Below are positions 45,112 through 58,135 of a stretch of 64,000 bases of DNA, piece by piece. Numbering within the stretch: position 1 is the stretch's first letter; each line of letters opens with the position of its first letter. The DNA lies in assembly GCA_013400155.1 (NCBI GenBank), contig VXBM01000056.1, positions 899,828-963,827 on the forward strand, in the 5' to 3' direction. The notes under the pieces were generated by a model. It was not told the DNA's origin and searched no databases. It saw only the letters and a program-made list of their open reading frames with translations. Both the position numbers and the translations under genes were made by a program. Source of the stretch: Helopsaltes ochotensis. Taxonomy: Eukaryota; Chordata; Aves; Passeriformes; Locustellidae.

Positions 45112-48100
45112 AAGCCTTACACTAATTGCACAGATTATCAATGACTGGTGTCTAAAGAGGTGGGAGAAGGGCTGAGTGTGGCTAATGGGCTGGGCTGTTG
45201 CTGCAGGAGGCAGCACATGGCTCTGTGGAAAATCTGGATGTGACATGACTAGATCATCTCCCACTTTCCTCTCTGGGCTGTTTCGCTCCTTTCCAGTCGG
45301 TTCTGGTGTATCCTACTCAACAGCTCTATCAATTTTAATTTTATTCTTTTTGTGTGATAATTTGCAGAGTAAGGCACAGCACGGGCTGCAGGGGCCTGTG
45401 TGAGCAGGGCAGGGCATCACAAGCAGCCCTGCCTGTGAATGGAGAGTGTTTGCACGGGGTGAGTGGTGATGGAAGGTGGTGGGGCAGAGAGAAGGGAGTT
45501 GGGAAAGGAAATGAAAGAAAGATGTGTGTGTCAGCTGAACTGCTGAAGCCAAGCCAAGCACTAAGCTGGGCAATGGGCCAGCACATGACTTATCTGTGCC
45601 TCTGTGTTGATACTGGAGGATTTTTGCAGAGCAAAGACTGAACTGTCAGGTGAATGTTGCTATTGCTGGAGATGAAGTCAAGCAAAGCCTCATAATGCTG
45701 GGGTGCTCCGCTAATTGTCCAGCAGAAATTTCCCTTGCTGTGCAAGATTATTCAGGTGTCATGTGGCCCAAAACTCAACGATGAACGGGAGAGATTTGAA
45801 TGGTGAAGAAAGCCACTGTGTGCCTTTCCTCTCCTCAGAAAAGGTGGAACTGCCTCAGAGGGAAGAGAGGGTGGCAACTGCTCAGGGTGTGTTTTTATGC
45901 CCTGACTGGGGACAGGTTACCCAGCAGCCATCACTACAACTTGATTTCCTACAGCAAAAAAATGAACTTTCCTGTTTCAATCTATGTGGGTTTATCTTTC
46001 CAAAGTGCACTCTTGGTGGCTGCTTTGATGTTTCTGCCTGGGACCCCAGTATTTACTTGACAATTGTCAACCTCCCTTGTTCTACTTTCCCTTCTGCCTC
46101 TTAGGCTCCTTTTCTGGCCTCCCATTGAATGACAAGGACTGAATTTCTAGTGCTAGGGATTATCAAAAATGTCCTCTGTAATACAGGATTCACTGAACAG
46201 CTTCAGTCAAATATTTCAGTCAAGATGTTAATGGGAAGGTCTTCTCCTGGACATGAACAGTGCTGGATATTCAGAGAAGTGGCCATCTCAGGTAAGCTTC
46301 AGTTTATCTGCTGTGAGGTTGGGTGTGTGCAAATTGAAGCCTGTCCAGGTGGGGCCAGCACTGCTGCAGCTCCAGATGGGCCAAAACTACCAAACTGCAG
46401 TGTTTCACAGCCATGCCCAGTGCCCGGGCAGCCCCTGGCAGCACACAGCTCCTCCTTGCCCTGCATCCATAATGCCAGGTTTCAGATCCTCCCCATAGAG
46501 GATCTGGAGTTTGATCCTGCCATAAAACCAACTCCAGATTAGGTTCCTTGAGAGGAATTCACAGTCAGACAAGTGCAAAAGAGCTGTGCTGAGAAAGGAG
46601 CCCTTTCTAATGTGAGGCAAGCTGTTGATGACAAGCTGATTTAAAATGTCAGCCAACCCTCCACTGGCCATGTCCCTCTTCCATTCTCTCCCTCTGTTTC
46701 CCATTGTGTCTGTTGTCCCTCCTCAGGTCTCACCAAATTTCTCTGCAGCTGATGAACAATACAACAGAAAATCCAATACTTTTCTTCCTTATGTAAATGC
46801 CCCCATTCAGTTGCAAAGGATACATTTCACTCCAAACCTGACACCAGTACATGGATGACTTTCTTGCTCTCAGTCCTTCAGAGAAGTGCATATTCAGGGG
46901 CTGAGAAAAACACGAATTTATGCAAATTCCACCTCTTCCTCACAGCAGTTCTCACTACTTTCTTTGCAGCTCCTGTAGCTGCTTGGCAGGGTAAACATCC
47001 AAATGCCTGGTGTAATCCATCAGCATGGCAGGCACACCTCTCCCATTTCATATTTCTGAGATGTCCTCTGTCTTTAGGAGATCAGCATTGCTCCATTAGT
47101 TGCTCCTCTGCTCCTGCTAGGAGGAGCGGGGAACTGCTTTATTTGCGTATTAGGAAAAACAGATGAGAAATGGCTGTGTGTGCCTTCCATTCAGCTTTCT
47201 CTTTAAAACTTTTTTGATTTGTTGAGCCTTTCCTTCACAGAATATAGTTTTCTCAAGGAAAATTTTGTCATTGCTAAATGAGCCACTCCACAAAATAGAG
47301 AAGAGAAATGTTGCTAGGCTGTGATCTTCTCCTGCACCTCTAGGCAGAAAATGACTGTGATGTTCTTATACACGTGAGAGGGATGCTTTCTCCACCCCTC
47401 TTGGTGCTGCTGACCTTGTTGGAGAACCAAACCACCATCTCTGTATGCCTCTTCTTGGGAGGGGCAGATTCTAGCCAGCTATTCTTTACAAGGTCTGAGC
47501 TGGTAGGACTCCTGACTTACTCTTGTCTAGTTAGAGGGGTATAAGAGCAGAAGCTGACACCAAAATTAGCACTTAAAATACATTATTTAAAGAAGTATGC
47601 ACTTCCATATTTATGTGATGAGTGTTTTACTTCTGGAACACTTTAATACGGGCATACATATTATACTTTTCTTATCTGCACTGTTTTATTTAGACTCAAA
47701 GGCTGAGATTCACCTAACCTGATGTAGTTGTGTTCAGCTTAGTTTGGACATGTAGTTTCTACTAGTCAGTGAGAGGAAGCTGGTACTTTCAGAGATGTCA
47801 TTTATCATCCAAAAAAAATAGATGTGTGAGAGCAGTGAGATGAATCGTAAAAGGATCTTTTCCACTCTGTTGATCACAAAGGATGTTTGGGTTCTGGGCC
47901 TTGTTGGGTCAAGCCTGCAGTAAGGGAAGTACTACCCCACACCAGGGTCTTCTGCAGAACTCCAGGAAAGAAAGGGCCCTGGTGAACTCAGGAAGAGAAA
48001 CTTGAGTTTGATATGTGAAAACTCTTGTGTGTGCTTTCTTTGTTGCTGTTTCATGTAACATATATGTTTAGGATCTCTTTTACCACAGCCAAAGACAGAC

Positions 48101-49250
48101 CAGTAGTCAAGTTTATAGAGTGAGAAGTTCTAACCCTGGAAACAGTGACTAAAGTAAAATTTAGACCCCAAGTTGGATAACCTGTGGGATGGGAGAAAGT
48201 CTAATGCAATGTTGTGGTCAGAAGATACAGAGCAGATAATTGTGTATGTTAACAGGACTCTCAGTAAATTGGTGCTGCCCTAATGTCTGTCACTGGGTGC
48301 CACTACATCCTGAGCTTCAAATGCATGATGAGATGGAATAGCCTCAGAGGACCATGAGGAAGCTCATGGCCTGTTTTCATTCCCATTTAATTGAGAAAGT
48401 CTGGAAGATCACAGCCCTAGAAATGAAAACTCACTCACCATCTGTAAGTTCTTGTACAGGGAGCAAGGGCTTGCCAAACTGCCCTTGATCCAGCAGAAGG
48501 GAAGGCCAGCAGTGGGTGGAGTATGGAACTGAACAAATCAGTGATGGAGAGGAGCAGGGCTTTCCATGGGAGCCTCTGGTACAGCACACCCTGATGACAC
48601 TGGCAGTTTTATAATCAGGATGGGTGTTTTTCGCAAAGAGCTGCTGTAGTTCAAAGAGGAATTAATTCAGGGAAGTTTGTGCTGTGCAGTAGGTCAATAT
48701 AGCTGATCACAACAGACTCCATGGGAAAAAGGACTTTGTCTCCATAAATCATGGCTGTGGTTTTGTCCAAATGGTTTGGAAGCAGGCTCTTGTTTACTAA
48801 GCTGTAAAGTCTTTAAGTAGAAATTTAAATTTTCTTTCTGGAAGCTCTTTAAAATTGATTCCCACAGTAAACCCAGCTTCAGGAAATCCAGGACAATGCC
48901 AGTTAATTAATTAAGGCGATTAACAAGTAAACTGATGCTTCCTTTGACTGTGGGCAAGCAGTTGGCATTTTAGCAAACTTTTCCTCATAATAATAGCAAT
49001 ACTTCTTGGGGCTGTCACACTGTCCTCCCCCACCTCCACCCTTTCCCAATTATGATTCTCTCCTTTTGATCTTGGAAATGTTTTTTATTATTTTTTTTAA
49101 TCTAAAATATGCTGCTTGGAGATGACATTTTGTGAAATGTTCATTTTAATTATACAGGGATGGTTATCACTGCAGGGATGTTGGCACTGGCTTTCGATGC
49201 AAAATCCTTCTTTTCTGCTGATTATATTGAGAAAGCTCTGCGAGCCTTAG
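45112..49250. other. Unique DNA, no gene seen
   Basis: The left part (45300-46700) is moderately GC-rich with overlapping frames up to 137 codons, none with a domain. From 47170 to 49240 there is essentially no open frame. 48780-49010 is AT-rich with 'agttaattaattaaggcgat', a regulatory-looking stretch. Confidence 0.55.
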
Positions 49251-52200
49251 GCACCTGAAAATTGTAATGCATCATTGTTCAATGAGAGCAGCAGGGAACA
49301 GAAATTAAAGCTGAAGTGGGAGGGCAATGTGGTGGCACCTAGATCAGCAGGATCTAGGGGGGGATGCTGGGGAGGTTGGCATGCAGGTGTGCTGCTCCTG
49401 GCCCCAGCAGGGGCCTGGGTCTGTGCCCTGTGCACACACCAAGGGACCAGGGTGATGGTAGTGCCCACCCCTAGAGGCCAGAGCCACGTGTCCCTCCTGA
49501 TTCTTGGCTGCTAGAAGTGAGGGAGGAGTGGAGCCATGAAGGTTTTCCAGCTGGAGGAGCATGAACACTACCCAGTGGAATAACTGCCAGAGCTCATAGC
49601 CATGAGAATGGTCTGTGGTTGTTTTGGCAGGGGTGTACCCAAGCCATGGGGTGCAGCACCAGGTCCTCACACAGCTGCAGAGCACACCCCTGTGCCCCAG
49701 ATGTGTGTGAGGAGGGCAGGCCTCCCTCCCCTTCTCGGCACTGCCATCAGCCCCTCTGACAAGCCCCGACAGAGATTTGCCTTGCCAGCAGCAGGCTGGC
49801 ACAGAGCTGGTGCTGGATAACAGAGTTACCCTCTCAGGTGCAGCAACAGAGGTTTCCTCTTCAAACGACACTCTTTTGGCAGTGGTGTTCACTCTGGGCC
49901 AGGCTGCTCCTTCCTGCATGTCTAATACTTCTTGAGGCTTTTATCCATCTCAGTGGGACTGCCTGAACAGCAAAGTGCCCCTTGATACAGGTAGGCATGG
50001 TATGGTCTAAGCACGCAGTAGTAACTCTCCTCAGCTTACTGCTTTCATGAGGAGATATGAAAAACCTGTAACAAATGAGGCTGGAGCAGTTTTTCATGTA
50101 CCGTGCCCAGGGCAGACATGTGAGACCTGCCGTGGGCGCTGTGGCTTTCACCCATCCTGCTGGATGCAAAACATGAACTGCGGTCATCCTAGACATGACT
50201 TTAAAACAACATTATTGCAGCTCTGAGAGATCCCCCCTGTCTTCAGACAAACTTCCTTGGTGTCATTCTCTGGGTTTAAGTTTGGCCCAGGGTATCCACA
50301 TTAGCATTTCTGCTTTAGTGCACGGCCTGTCTAATGGATCCCACAGCCATAAGGGATCTCCTCACACACGCTGCAATATAGGCTCACAGGGAACTGAGAC
50401 CTGAACTTAATGCTGAAAAAACATGTGACTAATGGCAGGCCCTTCCCTAAGGACTTTATATTAGATAGATTCCTCTTCAGGTTATTAAAACTTCTGGTTT
50501 GCTGCTCTAGGTGAAGATAGAACTGAGTAAATCGTGGATGCTTTGGATCTGTAGTAAAAATGAAAAATTGGTGAGGTGGAATAAGCAGCCATAGTTGAGT
50601 GGCCAAAAAGAAATACTCTGTACTTAGTTTTAGTGCTTTAATTTTTAAAACTGCCCTGTCTTTTAAAAACCTAGCTCAATATTTAATTTTCAAATGGCAT
50701 TTTAAAAATTAATGGTGCTGACAGTTTGTTTCCTTTTTGGGGAAAGACGAAAGGGAAGAGAGTGACAGAAACAACTCATTACAAGTCTTTTTTGTCCTTT
50801 CAGTTCTGCTCTTCAAGAAATTTCATATTCAGAAAAATTAATAGATCTCCACTGGAATAATAACAAAGTGAGGCCTGTCTGTCTAAAGCCACCCCACTGT
50901 TTTACTACCATGGAAATGAAATAATGAATTTCATTCATAAATATAAAAAGTGACTATAAGTGCTTGGTATAAGCCACTGGTGTTGCATCAGGCAACACAG
51001 GCAAACTCAGCTATTAACTGAGATGAAGCTGCACTAAAGGAAGGGATCATTAGAAGATCAGCTGAGACTCCTTCATTATTAATGAAAACTACTTCTAAGT
51101 GTTAAAAGACTCCAAACATCTTTTAAAGAATGAAGCATGTATCACTCGGAGAAGAAAGCTCAGAAATGAAAAGGTAACTCTAAACCCTTTTTGTCTTAAT
51201 GCAAAACCCTCTCAATTTCTGGTGCAATAGGATGTTTTGCTGATTGATAATATTTGAGTGGGAGGGGGGTGAGCAGTGAGGGAGCTGCCATCACACCACA
51301 GTTCCAGCTGGGCTTGCAAAAAGGTGGCAGGGTGCAGCTCCGGAGGCCTGAGCGTGAAGGGCAGTGGGGAGGATGCTACTGCCCTGAGCAGGGGATTTTT
51401 TATACAGGATCCCTTTGTACTCTAGGGCAGCATAAAGGGCTTGTGGGGGAAGAAGAGCTGGTGCAGTTCAGGGCCTCATCTCAAAGCCTGTGGTGTCAGT
51501 GGGAGCTGCAGAAGGGCAGAGCTGCCCGACAGCCCTTTCTTCATGCAGTGCCCTTTCCTGCAGCTCCACAGCTCCTACAACTCTGGTTTGTTATAAAATT
51601 GAAAAGAACTATTAGCTAACTACCTGGAAAACTAATTAACCTATTGAAACACAAATCCTGGCTTTACTGTTAATCTCATTCCAGGATTCCTTCTGTCCTG
51701 TTTGGCCTGGAGCTTAAAACCGGCAGCAGCATGAGCTGGAAGTGTTCAGCACCTTTGAGAAAGAGACCACATGCAGGTTGCCTGCATTAAGGGATGCTGG
51801 AAAATAATCCCCTGGCACATTAGCTCATGGCTGTGTGTGTTGGCAGAGATCAAGCCAGCAGTTCATGCTGAGCATCTGAATTCACAACAAAACCCAAGTT
51901 CTGTAAAATAATGCTGGATTTTTTTAATCCATATTTATTTCCTCCTTTCAGGCGCTTACGTAGGTATTGATCTGATCAATGCGAGTACCCTTTTGGACAA
52001 ACAGGCTTCTTAAAATGCCTTAAAAGCTTCATTATTAGGATAATGGAACCAAAGTTAAAAACAAATCAAACAATGCACGTGTAAAAGGTTTCCCCCAGAC
52101 AGCGTGAAAATAAATTGAAAACAAATTCAATTAAAATAACAATCAACCTTTTTGTTCCTTCAGTGGTATGATTTCTCTGAGGCAGGTACACAATGATAAG

Positions 52201-52320
52201 AGATTTCTTTGAAATGCTCAAGATAGCAAACCCATAGGCAAGCTATGACAGATCAAAGCAGTATTTGTGCTGAAAAACAGCCTGCTACTATTAAGTTTAA
52301 GGGCTGAAATGTTTCTCTTT
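49251..52320. other. Unique DNA, no gene seen
   Basis: A 191-codon minus frame (49344-49919) in a GC-richer patch overlaps two plus frames and has no domain. 50600-51240 and 51890-52320 are AT-rich, with few frames and several ATTA cores. Confidence 0.55.
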
Positions 52321-55300
52321 TTTTCCTTCTAGTTTTTTTCCTTTCCAGTCCCAGATGCTTTTGCATCTGTTACTGTTCTTTCCTTGTGCCTTTTGCTTCA
52401 CTAAGCCAGGCCCTAGATCTTGACCCAAAGGAAATGTCTTGTGAAAATTTCTTTTTACATGTAGCATTGTACTTTCTCTGTTCTGTGTGACCGGAAGTTT
52501 TCTTTTACTCTGCTCACTTTGATAGCCTTGACCTGGGATTTCTTTGTGCCATTAATCTTTTACACCCCAGCTCTAATGGAAATGGGGCTGTGCTTGGAGC
52601 AGTGTGGTTGGAGGCTGGGCTGCACAGCAGGGCCCGGTCCTGCCTGGCCCAGGAGTGGTGTGCCAGCAGCACTGGGGCACTGAAAACAGACTCCCAGTTC
52701 CTGTCAGGAACCCCTTGAGGAGGTTTTGCTGTTGCACACAGCATTACAAGTGGGCTGAGGTTTTTGCTTCTCTGTTACTTGGCATCGTGCTTGCGAACCC
52801 ACATCTGCAGCATTGTGTACAAAGGTGAAAGTAATGAAGGCAGCTACTGATGAGCTGGGTTTTTTTTTTTGCAAATGATTGTACTGTATTTGCTCATAGC
52901 AGTAAGGACATCCAATTATTTGCTGTTTTCTATGTGCTACAAAGCACCTTGGCCTTGCAGCTGTTCTGGAAAAAACACATTTTCTGTTTTAACCAAGACT
53001 TGGCACTGCAAGAACCATCCTTGTATTATCCATTGATTAGGTGCCCCTTGGGGTTGCCCGTGTAGTGTGTTCCTGTAAAATAGGAGCCTCTCAGCCAGGC
53101 CAGTGATGCTTTGGGTAAATTACAGTGCTATCTACAGAGAGCATGTGATGCTGTTTGCGGGGAGAAACTTGCTGGTTTTGTTCATGCTTTTTGTTGCAAA
53201 TTTGCTTGATGGCTACTCTTCTCTGCCAAAGTACCTTTTAGTCTTGAAGAAGCTGATGGGCTTTCTGTTTTGGAGATCCACTAAAATGAGGTATGAAATA
53301 CTGCTCTATTATCTAGTGTGTGTTGGGACATCATGCTCCCAGTGCTGTAACCAGAGTGGGTTTGGATTGGTGCTCTGCATGAGGTGAGTGTTCAGTTCCC
53401 TGTATTGTCCGTGCACTGGTAGGCAAGTAAGGACCTATTATACTCTTTTGGCAGAAGTAAACAGAGGATTAGAAGGGTTGAGGGCCATATCTTTATCTCC
53501 TTGTTGCTGCAGAAATATAGCCTGCTCCAAGAGAATAGTGTCAGACACTACAGGAAAGTGCTACTTGGGACAATCTTGGATATTAAGGCAGAACTCTGTA
53601 GTTTCATGAAATCCAGGCAAGGAGTTGGTTTTGAAACACGGATTTTTGGCAAGCATTTTTGATTCTTCAGTAAAGCTGTTTCACCTGGTAGTTCGGTGTA
53701 GTGGCCGGGTTTGGAGCTACCTCTTGTTTGGCTTGAGCAATGGTGTCACAGAAGTGTGGTTGTGGTCAAAGGAAGAGCCTGTCTTGTTCTGAATGCAAAG
53801 TGTATTCCTTATTATTCTAGGCACAGTCACTTCCACAATCACAGATTGTCTTTTTGAGTCATCAGAATTGATTTTTATGCCCACTAATTACTGCCATGTC
53901 TGTTCCTTGGAAACCATGGGCAGTGAAGGCACAGTTCACGGACATTGAACTAGTACAGTTTATATTGAGGTAGTTAATATCTGGAAGAATATTTGATTTT
54001 AAATAGCTGAAGAGACCTTGCAAAGTTGTTTGCTACTTTGGAAAATATCATGGTTGCAGTTACTAATCTGCAACTTTGCTGTTTCTTTCCTCTGCACTAT
54101 GTGATCAAATCAAACTGCAAATCAGCTGGCACCAATTGTGTAGTACACCAGCACTATGTTTTACTGGTTTTACTGAGGACTCCCAATAAAATGGGATTTT
54201 AAAGATAATTTTGGATGATGTTTCCTTTCTGTTGACTCTTTTCAGCAGGTCTGCCAGAATAGAAATTTGAATTTGGGCTTGTGATGCATTTATGTGCTTG
54301 AATATACCAAGGAAGAGCCAGAATATGGCACTAGTAGGGGTAAAAAAGGTCACTGTGCTGCATTCTTCTGTAAAAGCAGCCAAATCTGCAGGATGTTCTA
54401 GAGTACCAGAATAAGTTCTGGTAATAGGAAGATCTTGGTAATTGAACTGGTTCTACTGGGTGAGAATCCAATGAGGATATTATATGGGTAAGATACGTGG
54501 TGGGAATATCTATTTCATGGCTAAGGCAAAGGGAAGCAAAACAGGTAATGGGTTCATTCTGCTTTCAAACAAATTTGATTTTTCCTAAGACTCTATTTCC
54601 ACACCTTCTGGAACATTATGCTATTTTCAGTGATTGTCAAGCCTTTCTTTTTGAACATGCAGAACACAGATTTATATGAAATTGGTGGAGAGCACTTGTG
54701 ATTAAGAAATAAATCCAGGCAAGCCAGCTCTTAACGGTGTCTTCTCTTTGGTTAATTCAAATCTTTGGACAGGTTTGAAATCTGAATTTGAATCTAAATT
54801 TCACAAATAACCTTTACTTTTCAAGTGGCTGAGCCAATGTTCCAGGTCCTGCAAGCACTGGCTCTGAATATCAAAGCTTGACCCCATCTACAATGATGGA
54901 ATGGAATCAGTTTTTCCTTCTCTAGAGTGTAGCTGTTCCTGGGTGAAATGGCAGGAAGCTCTTTTTAACAGCATAAAGCACAATTTTACGTGGAGAGCAA
55001 ATAATTTCACAGCCTACTCTGAGAATTAACAAAAACAGGGTGTAAACACCGGCTTCTGTGCTCTCTGAAGTAAACAAAACAAGAAGTTATGCTATTGACC
55101 TTGTTAAGTAACTAACATTTTTCCTCCTCTGCATTAGCTTTTGCTTTCTCCCACAGTTCAAACCCCCCGAGCCTGAGGCCGCTTGCTACACCAAAATGTT
55201 CAATCCCACATTTGAATAAGCTGAATAAATCCAGCCATACTGCTAAACATATGGTAAGTAATAGCATCATTAACAATAGCATAGTGCACATTTGACAACT

Positions 55301-56991
55301 GAAGGGATTTGGCTGCTTTGTGCCAGAGGAGTGACAGCAGAGGAGCAGTCCTGGCTGCTTCTGCCATCCTGTCCTGTCCCTCCCTCTGCACCTGCCTTGA
55401 CCTGCTTGAAAATTTGAAAGGCTGCCCATCTTCTTACCAGTGACTTGGGCTCTTATCTTACACTGTTAGCTCTGTGAGGCTTCATTTCACCTCAAATATT
55501 GCTGTTTATTCTTCACAGGTGGGGATGAGAGTGTGGAGAGGAACAAATAAATGCCCTAAGCATCTGGTCAGGGCTGTTGCTCCTGGGTATGCCTTGGCCC
55601 TGACTGTCCATCCATGGCTGAGCACTTCTTGTGGCATTCAAACAGACTGTGACATGCCAGGGAAGCCAGAAAGTCCAGCTACTGCAGCATGATCAGGAGC
55701 ACAGAGAATTGGCACAAGGTATGTTCTCAGCTCTGAACTAAGAGATCGGCAGCCTGGGGCATGTGGTGAGATTGTTGGAGTGATGTGTGTTAATTTTGAA
55801 CTTGCTCAGGAAAAAGCACATCACTTCCTTCATACCCTCCCTGACCTCTCCTGCAGACACAGGGGCTGTTGTGGCAGTACAGCCCCAGAGGATGTGCACA
55901 AGATCCTGCCTCTCCTGTCAGAAGTGCTCCTGCTGGCACCCTGCTGCAGGGTGAAGCCTTGCTCACAGGTTTTTGTGGAGTGCTTTGGCCCCCACAGCCT
56001 CAGGTGTCAGTATGGGTTGGCAGCCACTCTGTTTGCTTGTTGCTATTCTTGCTGCAGTCACTGGCAGCACCTCATAGCCCCTGTCCCTTGCCTCCCCTGC
56101 TGCCCTTCTCTCCTGCCCCGTTTGATATTTGCTTCTCCTCAAAGATCTCCTTGACCTGCTGTCTCTCATTTCTCCTTCTCCCCTTATTAGATCTGAAATC
56201 CATGAAGGCATCAATCCCAATCCCTGCCCATCTCAGAGCTGGAGACCCCAGGAGTTACCTCAGTTCTCACAGAAAGACCAGGCTGCTGCTTTCTGCACCT
56301 CAAAGGGCAGCTGACACTGGCAACTGCCACTCCCCATCTCCCTGGGCCTCAGCAGCAGCGTGCCTCGTGCACTTGTTTCAGAAATGGTTTTATTTTGTAC
56401 CTCCATGTTGTTGCTGGTCTGGTGCCTCATGAAAACACCCACAGCCATGTAAAACTTTTCCCTTTTTGATAGCCAGCTTTGCTAATTCTTTTAGACTCCT
56501 ACCCCTGGAAACAGCAGATGGCTTCTGACCAAAAAGTCACTCCATCAATATAATGCTTAATGCTAGGGGATAAGACCGCTGCTTTACTTTGCATCCTGGA
56601 TGCATAAACCCGGTTCACTTCATCATCTCTGAGCTCCCTTCACTGGCCACCTGTTACCTGCTCCTGTGGATCAGTGTGCTCCCAGATAATCTCTGTTCCC
56701 AGCGGTGTGACAGGCAGTGCTCACTGCTCACCTGCAGCCTGAGCTGGCTTGGGATGAGCAGCAGAGGCTGCTGCAAATGCTTCCTGCTGCAAGAGGCTCT
56801 CCCCAAAACTTTGTCTGGCAATATTCATATCCCAAACTTCTGAATTTAAAACCGTCCCTGAGTGTTACAGATTGGTCACCAGGTCACCCAGTCCCTCTGT
56901 TTCGGTACCGTTCTCAAACTCTGCTGGCTGCTCAGGTAATAAAAACACCTCCGTAAATTACATTCTTTTGCTTCTTTATTTTCAGCAGGAC
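52321..56991. other. Unique DNA, no gene seen
   Basis: The 187-codon plus frame at 55869-56432 is overlapped by a 124-codon plus frame in another phase and an 85-codon minus frame. It is cysteine- and proline-rich through composition and has no domain. 'catatggtaagtaatag' near 55248 is donor-like. Confidence 0.55.
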
Positions 56992-57009
56992 TTTTTTTTT
57001 TTTTTTTTT
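56992..57009. repeat. 18-nt poly(T)
   Basis: Eighteen T's follow 'cagcaggac'. Upstream, 'gcttctttattttcagcagg' is acceptor-like. Nothing else is attached to it. Confidence 0.95.
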
Positions 57010-57720
57010 GTATAAATCAACATCACCTTGCAGCATTTGCAATCCAGATGTTGGTGCTTTTTGTTAATGAAAAAGGACCCTGAACTTAATTGACTGTAAA
57101 GTGATGATATGTTAAAATGTAAAAACAAAGCCAAGAAGTCAGTTCCTGTATTTTGCACTGGCTGAGCTCTTAGAAATGCAGGAAGAGAATAAAGCACAAT
57201 AAAAAGAGAAGTTAAATGCAAATGTCTATTTTTTTTTACTTGAATCATTGAATATGCTCTGAATAATAATCAAGACCAGGACTTTTTTTAAAATAAGAGG
57301 TTTTAAACAGATTGTTTCAATGCAAAGCCATGCTATGTTGCAGGGGAAAGACACCATTTTATTCATCTAACTCGCACTTATTTCTGAAGGAGTATGAGTG
57401 TGTAGGGGGCAGAGAAAGATACTGCCCATCTGCATTTGGAAAACTGAGCACTGGAAGGTGTGTTTGGAAGTGCCTCAGGTCTGTTTTGCCTGTGCAATTT
57501 ACTGTGTGTATATATGACAAACCAGAACAGAGAGCAGGTAGTGGAGGAGAGTCACTAGTAATAGTTGAGGACTCTCGATGCTGTGGGCTGAAAATAAAAA
57601 CACGATTTATGTGCCGCTAGGAAACAGTGCTTTAGCCAAGGGGAATGCTCGGAGCAGGGGTTGTTGCAGAGGGGTTGTGATTCTCAGCAAGGAATCTGGA
57701 ATCTCTGGGAACCCGGGCTG
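57010..57720. other. AT-rich DNA leading into the CpG island
   Basis: No open frame with support. CpG content begins to rise from about 57570. Confidence 0.6.
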
Positions 57721-58135
57721 CACCTCGGCAGCATCAGCAAAGGTGTGCGGCTCACACGGGAGACCGCGTAGGGAAGGTTGGGAAGGACGATGTGTGTAAG
57801 GAGTGTTTGTGTGCGGCCGTGCTTTGCATCCCAGCACTGCCGAAGGGACCGCACTTGTTTTGGGAAGACGCCGCGCACTCCCCGCGCTTTGCTTTTGGCC
57901 GGCCCGATGAATTGAATGCCCCGATGCCGGTGTCGATGTGCCTCGGGTCTGTGGCTCGCCCCGAGTGCTCCCGCAGCCCTCGCCCTGCCCCTGTCCTGGA
58001 GCGGGAGCCCAGCAGGTGGAGCAGCGCTCCTGCTCTCGGGGATGCCGGGGAGGATGTGCTCCGGGCGGGGGGAGCGGGGCCGCAGCCGCAGCAGCGCTAT
58101 GAAAGTCAATGGGCTTGAGCTGATCGGCCCCTGCG
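57721..58135. promoter_or_regulatory. CpG island, candidate promoter
   Basis: I count about 37 CpGs in roughly 415 bp of strongly GC-rich DNA, close to the number expected from base composition. The rest of the window is strongly CpG-depleted. This meets the usual definition of a CpG island and is the only clear one here. The right half contains five G runs (58038-58079). Beyond 58135 the sequence turns abruptly AT-rich ('catccataaaatccagaata'). Open frames run through it on both strands (plus 57792-58118, minus 57684-58142), but their products look like translated GC-rich DNA, with no domain. In birds such islands usually mark transcription starts. Direction and product cannot be told from the sequence. 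Confidence 0.75.
58038..58079 (+). promoter_or_regulatory. G-quadruplex-type G runs inside the CpG island
   Basis: G runs lie at 58038-58041, 58047-58050, 58063-58065, 58067-58072 and 58076-58079. Four or more runs of at least three G's within 42 bases, on the plus strand, is the pattern often found near CpG-island promoters. One loop (58051-58062) is longer than the usual 7 nt, so folding is plausible but not certain. Confidence 0.55.

Noticed and set aside
49344..49919. 191-codon minus-strand open frame
   Set aside because: Two plus-strand frames are open over the same DNA. Its composition follows local GC content and no family is recognisable.
55869..56432. 187-codon plus-strand open frame
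   Set aside because: It overlaps a 124-codon frame in another phase. Its cysteine- and proline-rich product is compositional and has no motif.
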